DNA from: an uncultured Balneola sp.
GTDB taxonomy: Bacteria; Bacteroidota; Rhodothermia; Balneolales; Balneolaceae
DNA: 64,000 bases
Assembly: GCA_902529365.1 (NCBI GenBank)
Contig: CABZWK010000011.1
Coordinates: forward strand, 1 to 64,000
Direction: 5' to 3'
Shown: in pieces, positions 49,764 through 59,288 of the stretch
How positions within the stretch are numbered: position 1 is the first letter of the stretch
Layout: every line of letters begins with the position of its first letter
Notes under the pieces: model-generated
Databases searched by the model: none
Seen by the model: the letters and a program-made list of their open reading frames with translations, nothing else
Told to the model about the DNA's origin: nothing
Position numbers and translations under genes: made by a program

Positions 49764-51161
49764 ATGGATAGAGAAGTATTTCAACAACAATTTGGACTTT
49801 TAGGTAGTTCTGATGCACTCCGCCAGGTAGTGGATAAGATAATGCAGGTTGCAAAAACTGATATTACCGTTCTCTTACAAGGAGAAAGTGGAGTTGGTAA
49901 AGATGTTACCGCTCGTGCTATTCATGGCATGAGCCATCGTAAACATAACGAGCTTATCATTGTAAATTGCGGAGCTATTCCTGAAGGCATCATTGAAAGT
50001 GAACTATTTGGGCATGAGAAAGGTGCCTTTACCGGGGCAAACGATACTCGACAGGGGTACTTTGAAAAGGCCGACGGTGGAACTATTTTTTTGGATGAAA
50101 TAGGTGATACACCAACAAATGTTCAAGTAAAACTCCTCCGAATTTTAGAAAATGGAGAATTCTTTAGAGTTGGTTCATCCAAAGTCCAAACGACAGATGT
50201 TAGAATTATTGCCGCCACCAATAAAGATCTTTGGGAATTAGTAGAAGAAGGAAGTTTTAGAGAGGATTTATATTACCGTTTGGATACCGTTCAAATCTAC
50301 CTACCCGCATTACGAGATAGATCGGAAGATATAATTCCCATTTTCCGAAATTTTGTAGAACATTATTCTAGAAAATACGACTCCGTATTCAGAGGGTTCT
50401 CTGATGAAGCAAAAGCCTTACTTAGCTCCTATCGTTGGCCTGGTAATATTCGAGAGCTTCGAAATGTTGCCGAGCAGCTAGTTGTACTAGAGAAATCACA
50501 ATTTGTCGACGTTGACATCCTTAGAAAATATTTAAAAGGACGTCAAAGAATAGGTTCTGCTGATAATTTACCCATTCTACAAGGAAACTTAGACAATGCT
50601 GATAGCAGAAATCAACAATCTGCTCATCAAGGTTCGGAATTAATTTATCGCGCTCTTCTTGAAATGAGTAACGATATTGGTGATCTAAAAAAAATGCTAG
50701 CGAATCTAGTTTACTCGCTGTTCTCAAATAAAAACAATCCTCAATTACCCGCATCACTAGGTGTAGTGGGACATCCATCTTCACTGGACAATGTTAACGA
50801 GAATACACACAAAGGGCTAACAAATCCAATAGATTATTCTAATCCTGGGCACATAAAACTAGATCACACTTATAGCGCTCATAATCAAGATGCTATGAGT
50901 TACGCCGCTAGACATCAAAAGAGTGAAATAAAAGGAGAAGAATTTGAGGCTTATGATGAACCAATTCAGGAAGATGAGGACAAATTTGTATTACAATTAA
51001 ACGGAAAAGAAATTCCTTCGCTCGAGGAAACCGAAAGATTTCTTATTCAAAAAGCGTTGGAAATTTTTGATGGTAATAGACGTAAAGCTTCTGAAACACT
51101 AGGTATTAGTGAAAGGACTTTATACCGTAAATTGGATCAATTCGGATTAGAAAAGAAGTAA
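49764..51161 (+). CDS. sigma-54-interacting transcriptional regulator (AAA+ with Fis HTH)
   Basis: GESGVGKDVTARAIH, ELFGHEKGAFTGA, GTIFLDEIGDTP, C-terminal NRRKASETLGISERTLYRKLDQFGL. Confidence 0.96.
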   Translation: MDREVFQQQFGLLGSSDALRQVVDKIMQVAKTDITVLLQGESGVGKDVTARAIHGMSHRKHNELIIVNCGAIPEGIIESELFGHEKGAFTGANDTRQGYFEKADGGTIFLDEIGDTPTNVQVKLLRILENGEFFRVGSSKVQTTDVRIIAATNKDLWELVEEGSFREDLYYRLDTVQIYLPALRDRSEDIIPIFRNFVEHYSRKYDSVFRGFSDEAKALLSSYRWPGNIRELRNVAEQLVVLEKSQFVDVDILRKYLKGRQRIGSADNLPILQGNLDNADSRNQQSAHQGSELIYRALLEMSNDIGDLKKMLANLVYSLFSNKNNPQLPASLGVVGHPSSLDNVNENTHKGLTNPIDYSNPGHIKLDHTYSAHNQDAMSYAARHQKSEIKGEEFEAYDEPIQEDEDKFVLQLNGKEIPSLEETERFLIQKALEIFDGNRRKASETLGISERTLYRKLDQFGLEKK

Positions 51162-51185
51162 TAACTACTCAATAATACACTAGAT

Positions 51186-51749
51186 ATGAAACATGGAGCG
51201 AATTTCGACGATCGGACTGACCCAATTACGGGGTGGTTTAAAAACAAGGTTTTGATCTATCTTTTTTTGGGCATAATGAGCCTTCACATATCATGTCTTA
51301 GTTATAGTTTTACGGGAGCCTCCATACCTGAAGGAGTTAATACCATTTATATTCCCTTCTTCCCAGATCAATCTGGCAGTGGTTTAGGGGATTTAAGTGA
51401 CCGACTGAATACTACACTGATAGAACGATTTGTAAATCAGAGCAGATTGCAATTAGCCTCTAATCTAGAATCTGCAGATGCATTCATAGAAGGCCGCATC
51501 CAAACATATAGTAACCGGCCCTTCGCTATCGGCGGAAATGAGCAGGCCAACCAAAACCAAGTTATTATTACGGTACAAGCCCGATTTCAATATGCAAGCA
51601 GCGAAGAAGCGCTTTGGAACAAGAGTTTCTCAAGTAGCTTCACTTATGATCCCACAGAAGATCCAATTAATGGAGAATTAGAAGCGGCTACCGAAGCTTT
51701 ATCTCAGATTGCCAACAATATGTTCAACGATGCCGTTAGTAATTGGTGA
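51186..51749 (+). CDS. lptE: LptE-family lipoprotein
   Basis: LHISCLSYSFTGASIPEGVNTIYIPFFPDQSG...LSDRLNTTLIERFVNQSRLQLASNLESADAFIEGRI, typical of Bacteroidota LptE. Confidence 0.85.
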   Translation: MKHGANFDDRTDPITGWFKNKVLIYLFLGIMSLHISCLSYSFTGASIPEGVNTIYIPFFPDQSGSGLGDLSDRLNTTLIERFVNQSRLQLASNLESADAFIEGRIQTYSNRPFAIGGNEQANQNQVIITVQARFQYASSEEALWNKSFSSSFTYDPTEDPINGELEAATEALSQIANNMFNDAVSNW

Positions 51750-51872
51750 AATTCCCGCCAGGTCTACTGAATCAAACCCAATCAATCTTTGAATTCAATT
51801 GCAGTACACAAGGATTCTAAAAATGCATTTTCACTTTTTATCTGTAGCATAAAGCCAATATATTAGGCACTC

Positions 51873-52478
51873 ATGAAGACTCTTCCATTTACCATACCGC
51901 CCTCTCTAAATAGTTACGTTGAGCAATTCAACACTGATCCAATGCGAATGACCCGAAAGCTTGAGCGTCAGGTTGCAAAAAGAGGCCCTGACGCGGTGGG
52001 ACACTTCTTATTGGCTTGGTTTCATCATGTTCAAGACAATCAAAATAAAGCCATTGCGGAGGCTCTTAAAGCTAAAACCTATGCTCCTGGTAGTCCACTA
52101 ATGGAGCACTTACATTACTTTTTATTACATCCTGAACAATTTGAAGCCAAAATTCCTCAATCTGGTAAAAAAGGGAGAAAGGTATTGGTTCAAGGAACCA
52201 GAACTGCTCAAATACTCGATCTAGACCGACTTATTGAACTCTTAGAAGCAGTTGAAAGCCAACGCGTAAATTATTCTTACGAAGAAGTAAGTGATGAAGA
52301 TTTAAGTGAGGACTCATCAGACGTTGCCGAGATTATATCGGAAACTTTAGCGCAGATACATGAGGCACAAGGCAACAAAAAGGAAGCAATTCATATGTAT
52401 GAACGCCTTGTTATTGTGAACGAAGAGAAAGCGGACACTTATACAAGTAAAATTGAAGAGTTGAAGTCTAATCAATAG
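51873..52478 (+). CDS. hypothetical protein with TPR-like C-terminus
   Basis: 201 aa ORF; AQIHEAQGNKKEAIHMYERLVIVNEEKADTYTSKIEEL resembles TPR. Confidence 0.75.
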   Translation: MKTLPFTIPPSLNSYVEQFNTDPMRMTRKLERQVAKRGPDAVGHFLLAWFHHVQDNQNKAIAEALKAKTYAPGSPLMEHLHYFLLHPEQFEAKIPQSGKKGRKVLVQGTRTAQILDLDRLIELLEAVESQRVNYSYEEVSDEDLSEDSSDVAEIISETLAQIHEAQGNKKEAIHMYERLVIVNEEKADTYTSKIEELKSNQ

Positions 52479-52553
52479 TACAGTATACCCATTAAATAGC
52501 CAATCTTAACTTCAATTTAGATTGTACTCATCTTCTTTAATATTTCTTGCCTG

Positions 52554-53201
52554 TTATCCAAAATAAGGATTATGGAGTCTTTCGTGGCCAATAGTTGTAG
52601 CTGGTCCATGCCCTGGATACACCTTAACCTGGTCTCCTAATATTAGCAATTCCTGTTGAATACTATTCTGCAATAACGATGAATCACCCTTGTAAAGATC
52701 TGTCCTACCTATGCTTTCTTTAAAGAGCGCATCACCGGAAAGTAAGATCTCAGCATTTTCAACAAAAAACGAACAATGATCAGGAGCATGACCTGGCGTG
52801 TAAAGTACTTTGATTTCTACGTTTTCTAGCTTTACAATTTGGTTATGAGTCAAAGATAGAGGGGTGACAGAGGGAAGAATGGCATTAAACCCAAACATGC
52901 GAGCTTGATGCTCAAAATTTTCCCATAAAAAAGATTCTTCTTTAAAATGGTACACCGGAGAATCAATTGTTTGCAGAAGACGTTGCAAACCTAAAATGTG
53001 GTCTACATGGGCGTGTGTTAGAAGTATACCATCAACTTCAATGTGATGAGTTGCTAAAAATTCAAAAAAAATATTGAATTCCTTTTCATTTGAAAAACCC
53101 GCATCTATTATTAGAGCGTGCTTAGGGTCATCCCAAAGCAAATAGGTATTTTGTGCGAATGGCCCTACTTCAAAGCGCTGAATATGCATAAAAAAAGCCA
53201 T
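52554..53201 (-). CDS. MBL fold metallo-hydrolase (glyoxalase II-like)
   Basis: LLTHAHVDHILG, TPGHAPDHCSFF, LSGDALFKESIGRTDL, YPGHGPATTIGHE. Confidence 0.95.
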   Translation of the reverse strand: MAFFMHIQRFEVGPFAQNTYLLWDDPKHALIIDAGFSNEKEFNIFFEFLATHHIEVDGILLTHAHVDHILGLQRLLQTIDSPVYHFKEESFLWENFEHQARMFGFNAILPSVTPLSLTHNQIVKLENVEIKVLYTPGHAPDHCSFFVENAEILLSGDALFKESIGRTDLYKGDSSLLQNSIQQELLILGDQVKVYPGHGPATTIGHERLHNPYFG

Positions 53202-53214
53202 GCTGAAGATGGCT
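53196..53214 (-). terminator. rpmE terminator
   Basis: Minus strand AGCCAT-cttcagc-ATGGCT followed by TTTTTTT, just after the L31 stop. Confidence 0.65.
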
Positions 53215-53219
53215 CTAAA

Positions 53220-53435
53220 TTACTTTTTCTTGTCGTACATGCGTTTGAATCGATCAACTCGACCAGCTTTGGACGTGAAATTGGTATTTTTGGTATAGAA
53301 AGGATGATTACGTGAATCAACTTCTGGCTTGTAAACACCATTTTTTGTATTCAAAGTACTACGTGTTTTCATTTCAGTACCGTCACTTAATAAGACAGTT
53401 ACTTCTTCATAATCCGGGTGAATGCCTGCTTTCAT
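53220..53435 (-). CDS. rpmE: 50S ribosomal protein L31 (type B-like)
   Basis: MKAGIHPDYEEVTVLLSDGTEMKTRSTLN...VDSRNHPFYTKNTNFTSKAGRVDRFKRMY. Confidence 0.93.
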   Translation of the reverse strand: MKAGIHPDYEEVTVLLSDGTEMKTRSTLNTKNGVYKPEVDSRNHPFYTKNTNFTSKAGRVDRFKRMYDKKK

Positions 53436-53515
53436 ATTCCTATCAATTAATTATCAGAATTATAATATAAAGAATAATCTGTAATCTCTCAATTTATTCG
53501 TTGATAATAATTCTT

Positions 53516-55030
53516 TTATTCTAAATCGTAACCAGAGCTGGTATCTAATTGGTCTAACATACTACCCAACATGTCAGTGTATTTAGTAGTCTGATTTATT
53601 TCTTCCTTACCGAGCATTGAATGCTGATGTAGTGCCTCCAAAGTAATGTCCATCCAAGCAACGACATCTAGCTCGTTTGTTGTCTCACCCATTACTCCAA
53701 TTACAGCAGTTCTCAAACCTTTTACTTCATTTAATGCTTCCCTGTACTCTATATCATTAATGTGATCGCCTAAGATTAATTCACTCCCTATCTCGAAATG
53801 TAAACCTATTGGCTCATAAATCGATGGAGATTCCTCGTTACGCTTAGAAGGGTCTGGGAAATGATTTTTATATACTTTAGTAACTGCTTTACCAACAATT
53901 AGTTTTGCTACATTAATAGCGCCCTCTTGTTCTCCCTCATAAACTAGCTCTAACTTCCCTGTCAATGCAGGAATGATGTGATAAAGGTCACTTACTCTAA
54001 TTTGAGTTTTATCAGCCCCAAGTAGCAATGCTCTTCTTTCTGCCGCGCTAACCATCTGTTCCATTGCTGTAATAGTCATTCGAGTAGATACACCACTCTT
54101 CTGATCTATGTACTCGGACGATCTAGCTTCGAAAGCAACTTCTTCTAATATATATCTAAATACATCTGGAATTTGAATCTCCACGCTCATTTCTCTTTGT
54201 GCCCAAGATTCCTGAGCGGTAATTTTAATTGCAGTCTCAATATCCTTAGGATAATGAGTAATAATCTGGGCGTCTATTCGATCTTTAAGTGGGGTGATTA
54301 TGTTCCCACGGTTGGTATAATCTTCGGGATTAGCTGAAAATGCCATGCATACATCCAACGGCATTCTAAACTTGAAACCTCTAATCTGAATATCCCGCTC
54401 TTGCATTATATTGAGCAGAGCAACCTGAATTCTCGGTTGTAAATCAGGTAATTCGTTGATAATAAAAATGCCCCGGTTAGACCTCGGTATTAATCCAAAA
54501 TTGATAGAATCTTCGTGGGATAAGTCTAGCTTTTGAGAGGCCGCTTTAATCGGATCAATATCACCGATTAAATCAGAAACGGTGGTATCTGGTGTTGCTA
54601 GTTTCTCGCTAAAACGCTCTTCTCGGATTATCCATGAGATTGGAGTGTCATCTCCCATATCCCGTACAGTTTCACGAGCAAAGCGTGATAAGGGATGAAA
54701 TGGATCATCATGAATAATAGATCCTTTTATAATGGGCATGTACTCGTCTAACAAATAAATCATTTGGCGAAGTAAGCGTGTTTTTCCCTGCCCTCTCAAA
54801 CCAAGCAGTATAAAGTCATGTTTGGCTAGTATAGCTTGCTGTATTTGTGGTATTACCGTTTTCTCATACCCTAAAATTCCATCAAATGTGACCTGATTAG
54901 ATTTCACTCGTGCAATTAAATTCTTGCGCATCTCTTCTTTCACAGATACGCTTTCCCACCCTGTTTCCTTTAGGTCTCCTAAGCTACTTACCTTTTCAAC
55001 AAGTCCCATATTAGCCGTTTTTTGTATCAT
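53516..55030 (-). CDS. magnesium chelatase/BchI-like AAA+ ATPase
   Basis: GLRGQGKTRLLRQMIYLL Walker A, RGIFIINELPDLQPRIQVALLNIMQERDIQIRGF, NPEDYTNRGNIITPLKDRID. Confidence 0.88.
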   Translation of the reverse strand: MIQKTANMGLVEKVSSLGDLKETGWESVSVKEEMRKNLIARVKSNQVTFDGILGYEKTVIPQIQQAILAKHDFILLGLRGQGKTRLLRQMIYLLDEYMPIIKGSIIHDDPFHPLSRFARETVRDMGDDTPISWIIREERFSEKLATPDTTVSDLIGDIDPIKAASQKLDLSHEDSINFGLIPRSNRGIFIINELPDLQPRIQVALLNIMQERDIQIRGFKFRMPLDVCMAFSANPEDYTNRGNIITPLKDRIDAQIITHYPKDIETAIKITAQESWAQREMSVEIQIPDVFRYILEEVAFEARSSEYIDQKSGVSTRMTITAMEQMVSAAERRALLLGADKTQIRVSDLYHIIPALTGKLELVYEGEQEGAINVAKLIVGKAVTKVYKNHFPDPSKRNEESPSIYEPIGLHFEIGSELILGDHINDIEYREALNEVKGLRTAVIGVMGETTNELDVVAWMDITLEALHQHSMLGKEEINQTTKYTDMLGSMLDQLDTSSGYDLE

Positions 55031-55234
55031 TTTGTTCTTTAGGATATTGTGTATCTAATTGTTTAAACTCAGGGTTTCAGTTAATCATTCACTTTGTAGC
55101 AAGAAATATTATGCATTTTAGCATCTTCAAACCTATTTAACACCCCTAGGAACGTTCAAAGCCATTTAATAATTCTTGATAATAGATTATAAAAACGTAG
55201 TCATTAAATAATACTAGTTAAAACAAACCAATTT

Positions 55235-55954
55235 ATGTCAAAGCCAATTGCAGTAATTCTAGGTGGTAGCGGTGGATTAGGTGAAGCTATAGCTCATCAC
55301 TTATTTGAAGTTCATAATTACAAAATAGTCATCACCTCCAGAGACCAGGCCAAGGCCGAGAAAATAGCTAGTAAAATTAATGAGAAAGGTGGAGAAGCTT
55401 ATGCCATTCCAGTCAACGTAACAAATGCAGGAGCTTTGGCTCAGGTTGCTGTCCAAATTCATCGTGAATTAGGCCCTATAGATGCACTCATTCACGCCTA
55501 TGGAAAAGGGGTCATAAAAGCATCTGTTGATATCAACCCAGAACTTGCTACTCAAGTTGTAAATACTAATGTATTAGGTACATTTTTGGCGACCCAGGCA
55601 TTCCTCGAATATATGAACACCGAACATGCCCGAATGATCTACTTCCCTGGCACAATGGGTAAATACATTATGAGGAATTCCGCACTTTATTCAGCAACCA
55701 AATTTGCTATTCAAGGAATGGTAAAAGGACTGGTTGAAGAACACAAAAGATCCAACACCCAGTTTTCTCTATTGTATTTAGGAGGTGTTCACACTCCTTT
55801 TTGGGACGATGAGGACGTTCAAATGAAAGTTAAAAAAGAGGCTATGTTAAACCCTGCTGTAATTGCTAAGGTTGTGGGTAATATACTTGAACTACCTTCT
55901 ACTCACGTTGTGAATGAAATGGTGATTCAGCCGAATTCACATCAACTCGTGTAG
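55235..55954 (+). CDS. SDR family oxidoreductase
   Basis: VILGGSGGLGEAIAHHL, YSATKFAIQGMVKGL (YxxxK). Confidence 0.92.
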   Translation: MSKPIAVILGGSGGLGEAIAHHLFEVHNYKIVITSRDQAKAEKIASKINEKGGEAYAIPVNVTNAGALAQVAVQIHRELGPIDALIHAYGKGVIKASVDINPELATQVVNTNVLGTFLATQAFLEYMNTEHARMIYFPGTMGKYIMRNSALYSATKFAIQGMVKGLVEEHKRSNTQFSLLYLGGVHTPFWDDEDVQMKVKKEAMLNPAVIAKVVGNILELPSTHVVNEMVIQPNSHQLV

Positions 55955-56017
55955 AACAGTTTGGTAATAATGAATGAAGCATCTTTACATAAAATATAAG
56001 CCAACAAAACCAGGATT

Positions 56018-57364
56018 TTAGTCAGTTGCTACAGGACAGCGGTCTACAGCCGAACTGTAAGCAGAACTAATTATATTTAATGCCTGGTCTATTTCGACTT
56101 TTGATACCGTCAAGGCTGGCCTAAAGCGTATAGTTTTATCTCCACAACCTAATATCATAAGACCTTGCTCCATGCATTCAGAAACTACTGCATTTCTAGC
56201 ATGTGCATTAGGTAAATCAATGGCACACATTAAACCCTTACCACGAGAGTTAGAAAAGTGCGTATGTTTAGTTGATAAATGATGCAGTCCATTAAGTAAG
56301 TAATCTCCAAGATTAGCAGCATTCTCAACCAAATTATCTTGCTCTATAACTTCTAGTATACGCTGGAACCTGACCATATCGACTAGATTACCGCCCCATG
56401 TAGAGTTAATTCTGGAAGAGACTTTAAAGCAGTTAGTCTCCACTTCATCTATGCGTTTACCCGCTAGTATTCCGCAAACTTGTGCTTTTTTTCCAAATGC
56501 AATGATATCGGGTTGAACAAAGTGCTCATGAGCCCAAAATTTACCTGTTAAACCAATCCCTGTCTGAACCTCATCATAAATGAGTAATGCTTCATAGGTA
56601 TCTGCTAATTTACGCAGTTCTTCATGAAACTCTTGCCTAAAATGACGATCTCCTCCCTCTGCCTGAATGGGTTCAATCAGAATGCAAGCAATATCATCTT
56701 TATGTGTCTCAAAATATTTTTTAGCTTGTTCGATTGCTAAATATTCGTGCTTTATTACATGCGCCACTGATTCATTAGTTTCTGGGTAGTGGTTGGCCGG
56801 ACTGATCACCCGAGGCCAATTAAATTTTGGGAAATACTTTACCTTGTCGGGAACTGTGTTGGTTACCGATAGAGTGTATCCAGTGCGGCCGTGGAAGGCA
56901 TGCTCAAAATGAAGTACCAAGTGACCTTTTTCTTCACGATATCCTCGTTCAAAATTTTTCTGAACCTTCCAGTCAAATGCTACTTTCATTGCATTTTCCA
57001 CCGCAAGCGCACCACCGGAAATGAAAAAAGCATGTGGTAAATAATCGGGTATTCCAATTCTCTCAAAGGTCTCCATAAATTCTGCCATATACTCTGTATA
57101 AATATCTGAGTTTGATGGCTTATTAATGGCAGCTTTCCCAATTCTTTGTATAAAATCATCATTATCTAATGCTGGATGATTCATGCCCAATGGATTCGAG
57201 GCAAAAAAAGTAAAGAAATCTAGGTACTCTTTCTTAGTGACTTTATCGATCAAATAACTACCATGACTTTTTTCTAAATCGAGTACCATGTCGTACCCAT
57301 CGGCTAGTATATGTTTAGCTAAAGTAGTTCTAACATCAAATGACTGGATTTTTGTGAGATTCAT
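56018..57364 (-). CDS. lat: L-lysine 6-transaminase
   Basis: FDVRTTLAKHILADGYDMVLDLEKSHGSYLIDKVTKKEYLDFFTFFASNPLGMNHP, EPIQAEGGDRHFR, YDEVQTGIGLTGKFWAHEHF, FGKK PLP lysine region. Confidence 0.92.
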   Translation of the reverse strand: MNLTKIQSFDVRTTLAKHILADGYDMVLDLEKSHGSYLIDKVTKKEYLDFFTFFASNPLGMNHPALDNDDFIQRIGKAAINKPSNSDIYTEYMAEFMETFERIGIPDYLPHAFFISGGALAVENAMKVAFDWKVQKNFERGYREEKGHLVLHFEHAFHGRTGYTLSVTNTVPDKVKYFPKFNWPRVISPANHYPETNESVAHVIKHEYLAIEQAKKYFETHKDDIACILIEPIQAEGGDRHFRQEFHEELRKLADTYEALLIYDEVQTGIGLTGKFWAHEHFVQPDIIAFGKKAQVCGILAGKRIDEVETNCFKVSSRINSTWGGNLVDMVRFQRILEVIEQDNLVENAANLGDYLLNGLHHLSTKHTHFSNSRGKGLMCAIDLPNAHARNAVVSECMEQGLMILGCGDKTIRFRPALTVSKVEIDQALNIISSAYSSAVDRCPVATD

Positions 57365-57543
57365 TTTGACTAATATCTATTTACTGGGATTTAAACCGAA
57401 GAGTAGAGTCTTTTTAAACTAGTAAATAGAACTATTGGACTCAAGACAAAGCAATCAAATAAATACATTTGAATGTTATCTAAATATTAAATAAAAAGAG
57501 TTGACCTTGGAGTACATTAACTAGTATATTTATAGTTCAATAT

Positions 57544-57616
<73 letters not shown>

Positions 57617-57626
57617 CTATCCAAAG

Positions 57627-57658
57627 GCCACTTCAGAACAACTGAGGTGGCTTTTTTT
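57627..57658 (+). terminator. terminator after tRNA-fMet
   Basis: GCCACTTCAG-aacaa-CTGAGGTGGC stem followed by TTTTTTT. Confidence 0.85.
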
Positions 57659-59225
57659 ATTTAAAATCAGAATTGAATACCGTTCCCTCCCAATCTGGGT
57701 CTGAAACACCAATCCATTTATTTAATTCATTTACCCTTGAAATAGCCTGGACCCGCCCAAATCTAGCAGGTGAATCTATTAAATCATATTTAAATAGAAT
57801 TGAATCTGGGTCAAAATCAAATTCTACTCCATTGTGATATTCAATTAAAGCTTCCTCGGCATCTGGATGAACTCGAAATTTAGTAACTGAAGAGTTTAAA
57901 TCATCATCCAAATACAAATGTCTATAGATGACTTGAGCAATAGAGGTTGGTATACGACTCCCACCTGCAGCACCCAAAACCATTACAGGAGAATTATTTT
58001 CAAGGATAATTGTTGGACTTATATGTGAATAGGCTCTTTGGTTAGCTTCTGTAATACCCAAATAGCTTCCCATTGTTGTCGCATAAACAAAACCTAAAGA
58101 ATCCGTTATTACACCAGAACCCATTAACGGGCCGACCGTTTGAGTTAAGCTAACTACGTTGTCATGTGAATCAACAACTGAAATATGCGCTGTATTACTG
58201 TCTATATTATTTGATATAGATTTCTTGGCGCAGCAAACAGAATTGATTGTTTTTGCTAATCTTCTGTTATAATCAAAAGAAATGATATTATTTATAGAAT
58301 CTGGTATAAATTGTTGTTGTCGGCTATTAGTATAAACATACTGCGAAATTGGGTAAAACATATTTATATAGTCTTCAGGAGTTTCAATACTATTTGGCCA
58401 ACTAACTAGTAATTGTACTAACTGAATAACTATAGGACCAAATGAAGGAAGATATAGACTATGGACACTATAATTATCTAAGTCACCACTAACCACTACA
58501 GAATTACCAGACTTATAATCACGTAAATCATCTAAAGTGACATAACCACCATAGTTTTCCATATCCTTTGCAATTTTTTCTGCAACCCACCCACTATAGA
58601 ATCCATCAATACCATTTTTAGAGATCTCTATTAATACATTAGCAAGATCTTTTTGGATTAATGTATCACCTATTTGATATAATGGTTCTCCTAAATAGTA
58701 TTTATCAGTCTTAGAATTGTTTCGTATGTGAGAAGCCGCCATATTTAATCGAATAATGTTCCCTTGTGTTAATTCAAAACCATTACTTGCCAATTCAATA
58801 GACGGTTTAAGTAGCTGTTGAAGAGTCAAATTACCTCTAGATTCATGTAATTTAATTAAACCATGAACCACACCAGGTACGCCAATAAATTTATACCCAT
58901 CTTCGTATTCATCATGCACATATGTTGAAGGAACCTGGGTCGTTCCATCAATACCACCTAACGAATCATTAGTAAAATATATAGCTTGCATACGACCTCC
59001 AATACCACTCATTGATGGCTCTACCACTGAAAGTGCAAATCCAGACGCAACTGCAACATCAAATGCATTACCACCTAGTTCAAAAATTGTTTGTCCAACC
59101 TCTGTTGCAAGAGGATGTGGAGTTACTACCACATTATTGGATTCATAATCACTAGTACAGCTGTAAGTATAAAGGATGAATATAGCGAATAATATGTATG
59201 TGAATTTTGTCATAGTGGCTTTCAT
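57657..59225 (-). CDS. gamma-glutamyltransferase, lipoprotein-like
   Basis: GNAFDVAVASGFALSVVEPSMSGIGG, NTAHISVVDSHDNVVSLTQTVGPLMGSGV (Thr nucleophile region), LGAAGGSRIPTSIAQVIY; N-terminal TYSCTS lipobox-like. Confidence 0.9.
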   Translation of the reverse strand: MKATMTKFTYILFAIFILYTYSCTSDYESNNVVVTPHPLATEVGQTIFELGGNAFDVAVASGFALSVVEPSMSGIGGRMQAIYFTNDSLGGIDGTTQVPSTYVHDEYEDGYKFIGVPGVVHGLIKLHESRGNLTLQQLLKPSIELASNGFELTQGNIIRLNMAASHIRNNSKTDKYYLGEPLYQIGDTLIQKDLANVLIEISKNGIDGFYSGWVAEKIAKDMENYGGYVTLDDLRDYKSGNSVVVSGDLDNYSVHSLYLPSFGPIVIQLVQLLVSWPNSIETPEDYINMFYPISQYVYTNSRQQQFIPDSINNIISFDYNRRLAKTINSVCCAKKSISNNIDSNTAHISVVDSHDNVVSLTQTVGPLMGSGVITDSLGFVYATTMGSYLGITEANQRAYSHISPTIILENNSPVMVLGAAGGSRIPTSIAQVIYRHLYLDDDLNSSVTKFRVHPDAEEALIEYHNGVEFDFDPDSILFKYDLIDSPARFGRVQAISRVNELNKWIGVSDPDWEGTVFNSDFK

Positions 59226-59245
59226 AATTTAAAAGACAAAAAAAA

Positions 59246-59267
59246 AGCCCCAACAATAGTTGAGGCT
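59246..59267 (-). terminator. terminator downstream of the SusD gene
   Basis: Minus-strand AGCCTCAAC-tatt-GTTGGGGCT followed by a T run. Confidence 0.75.
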
Positions 59268-59288
59268 TTTAAAATTAAGTGGAGAGTA

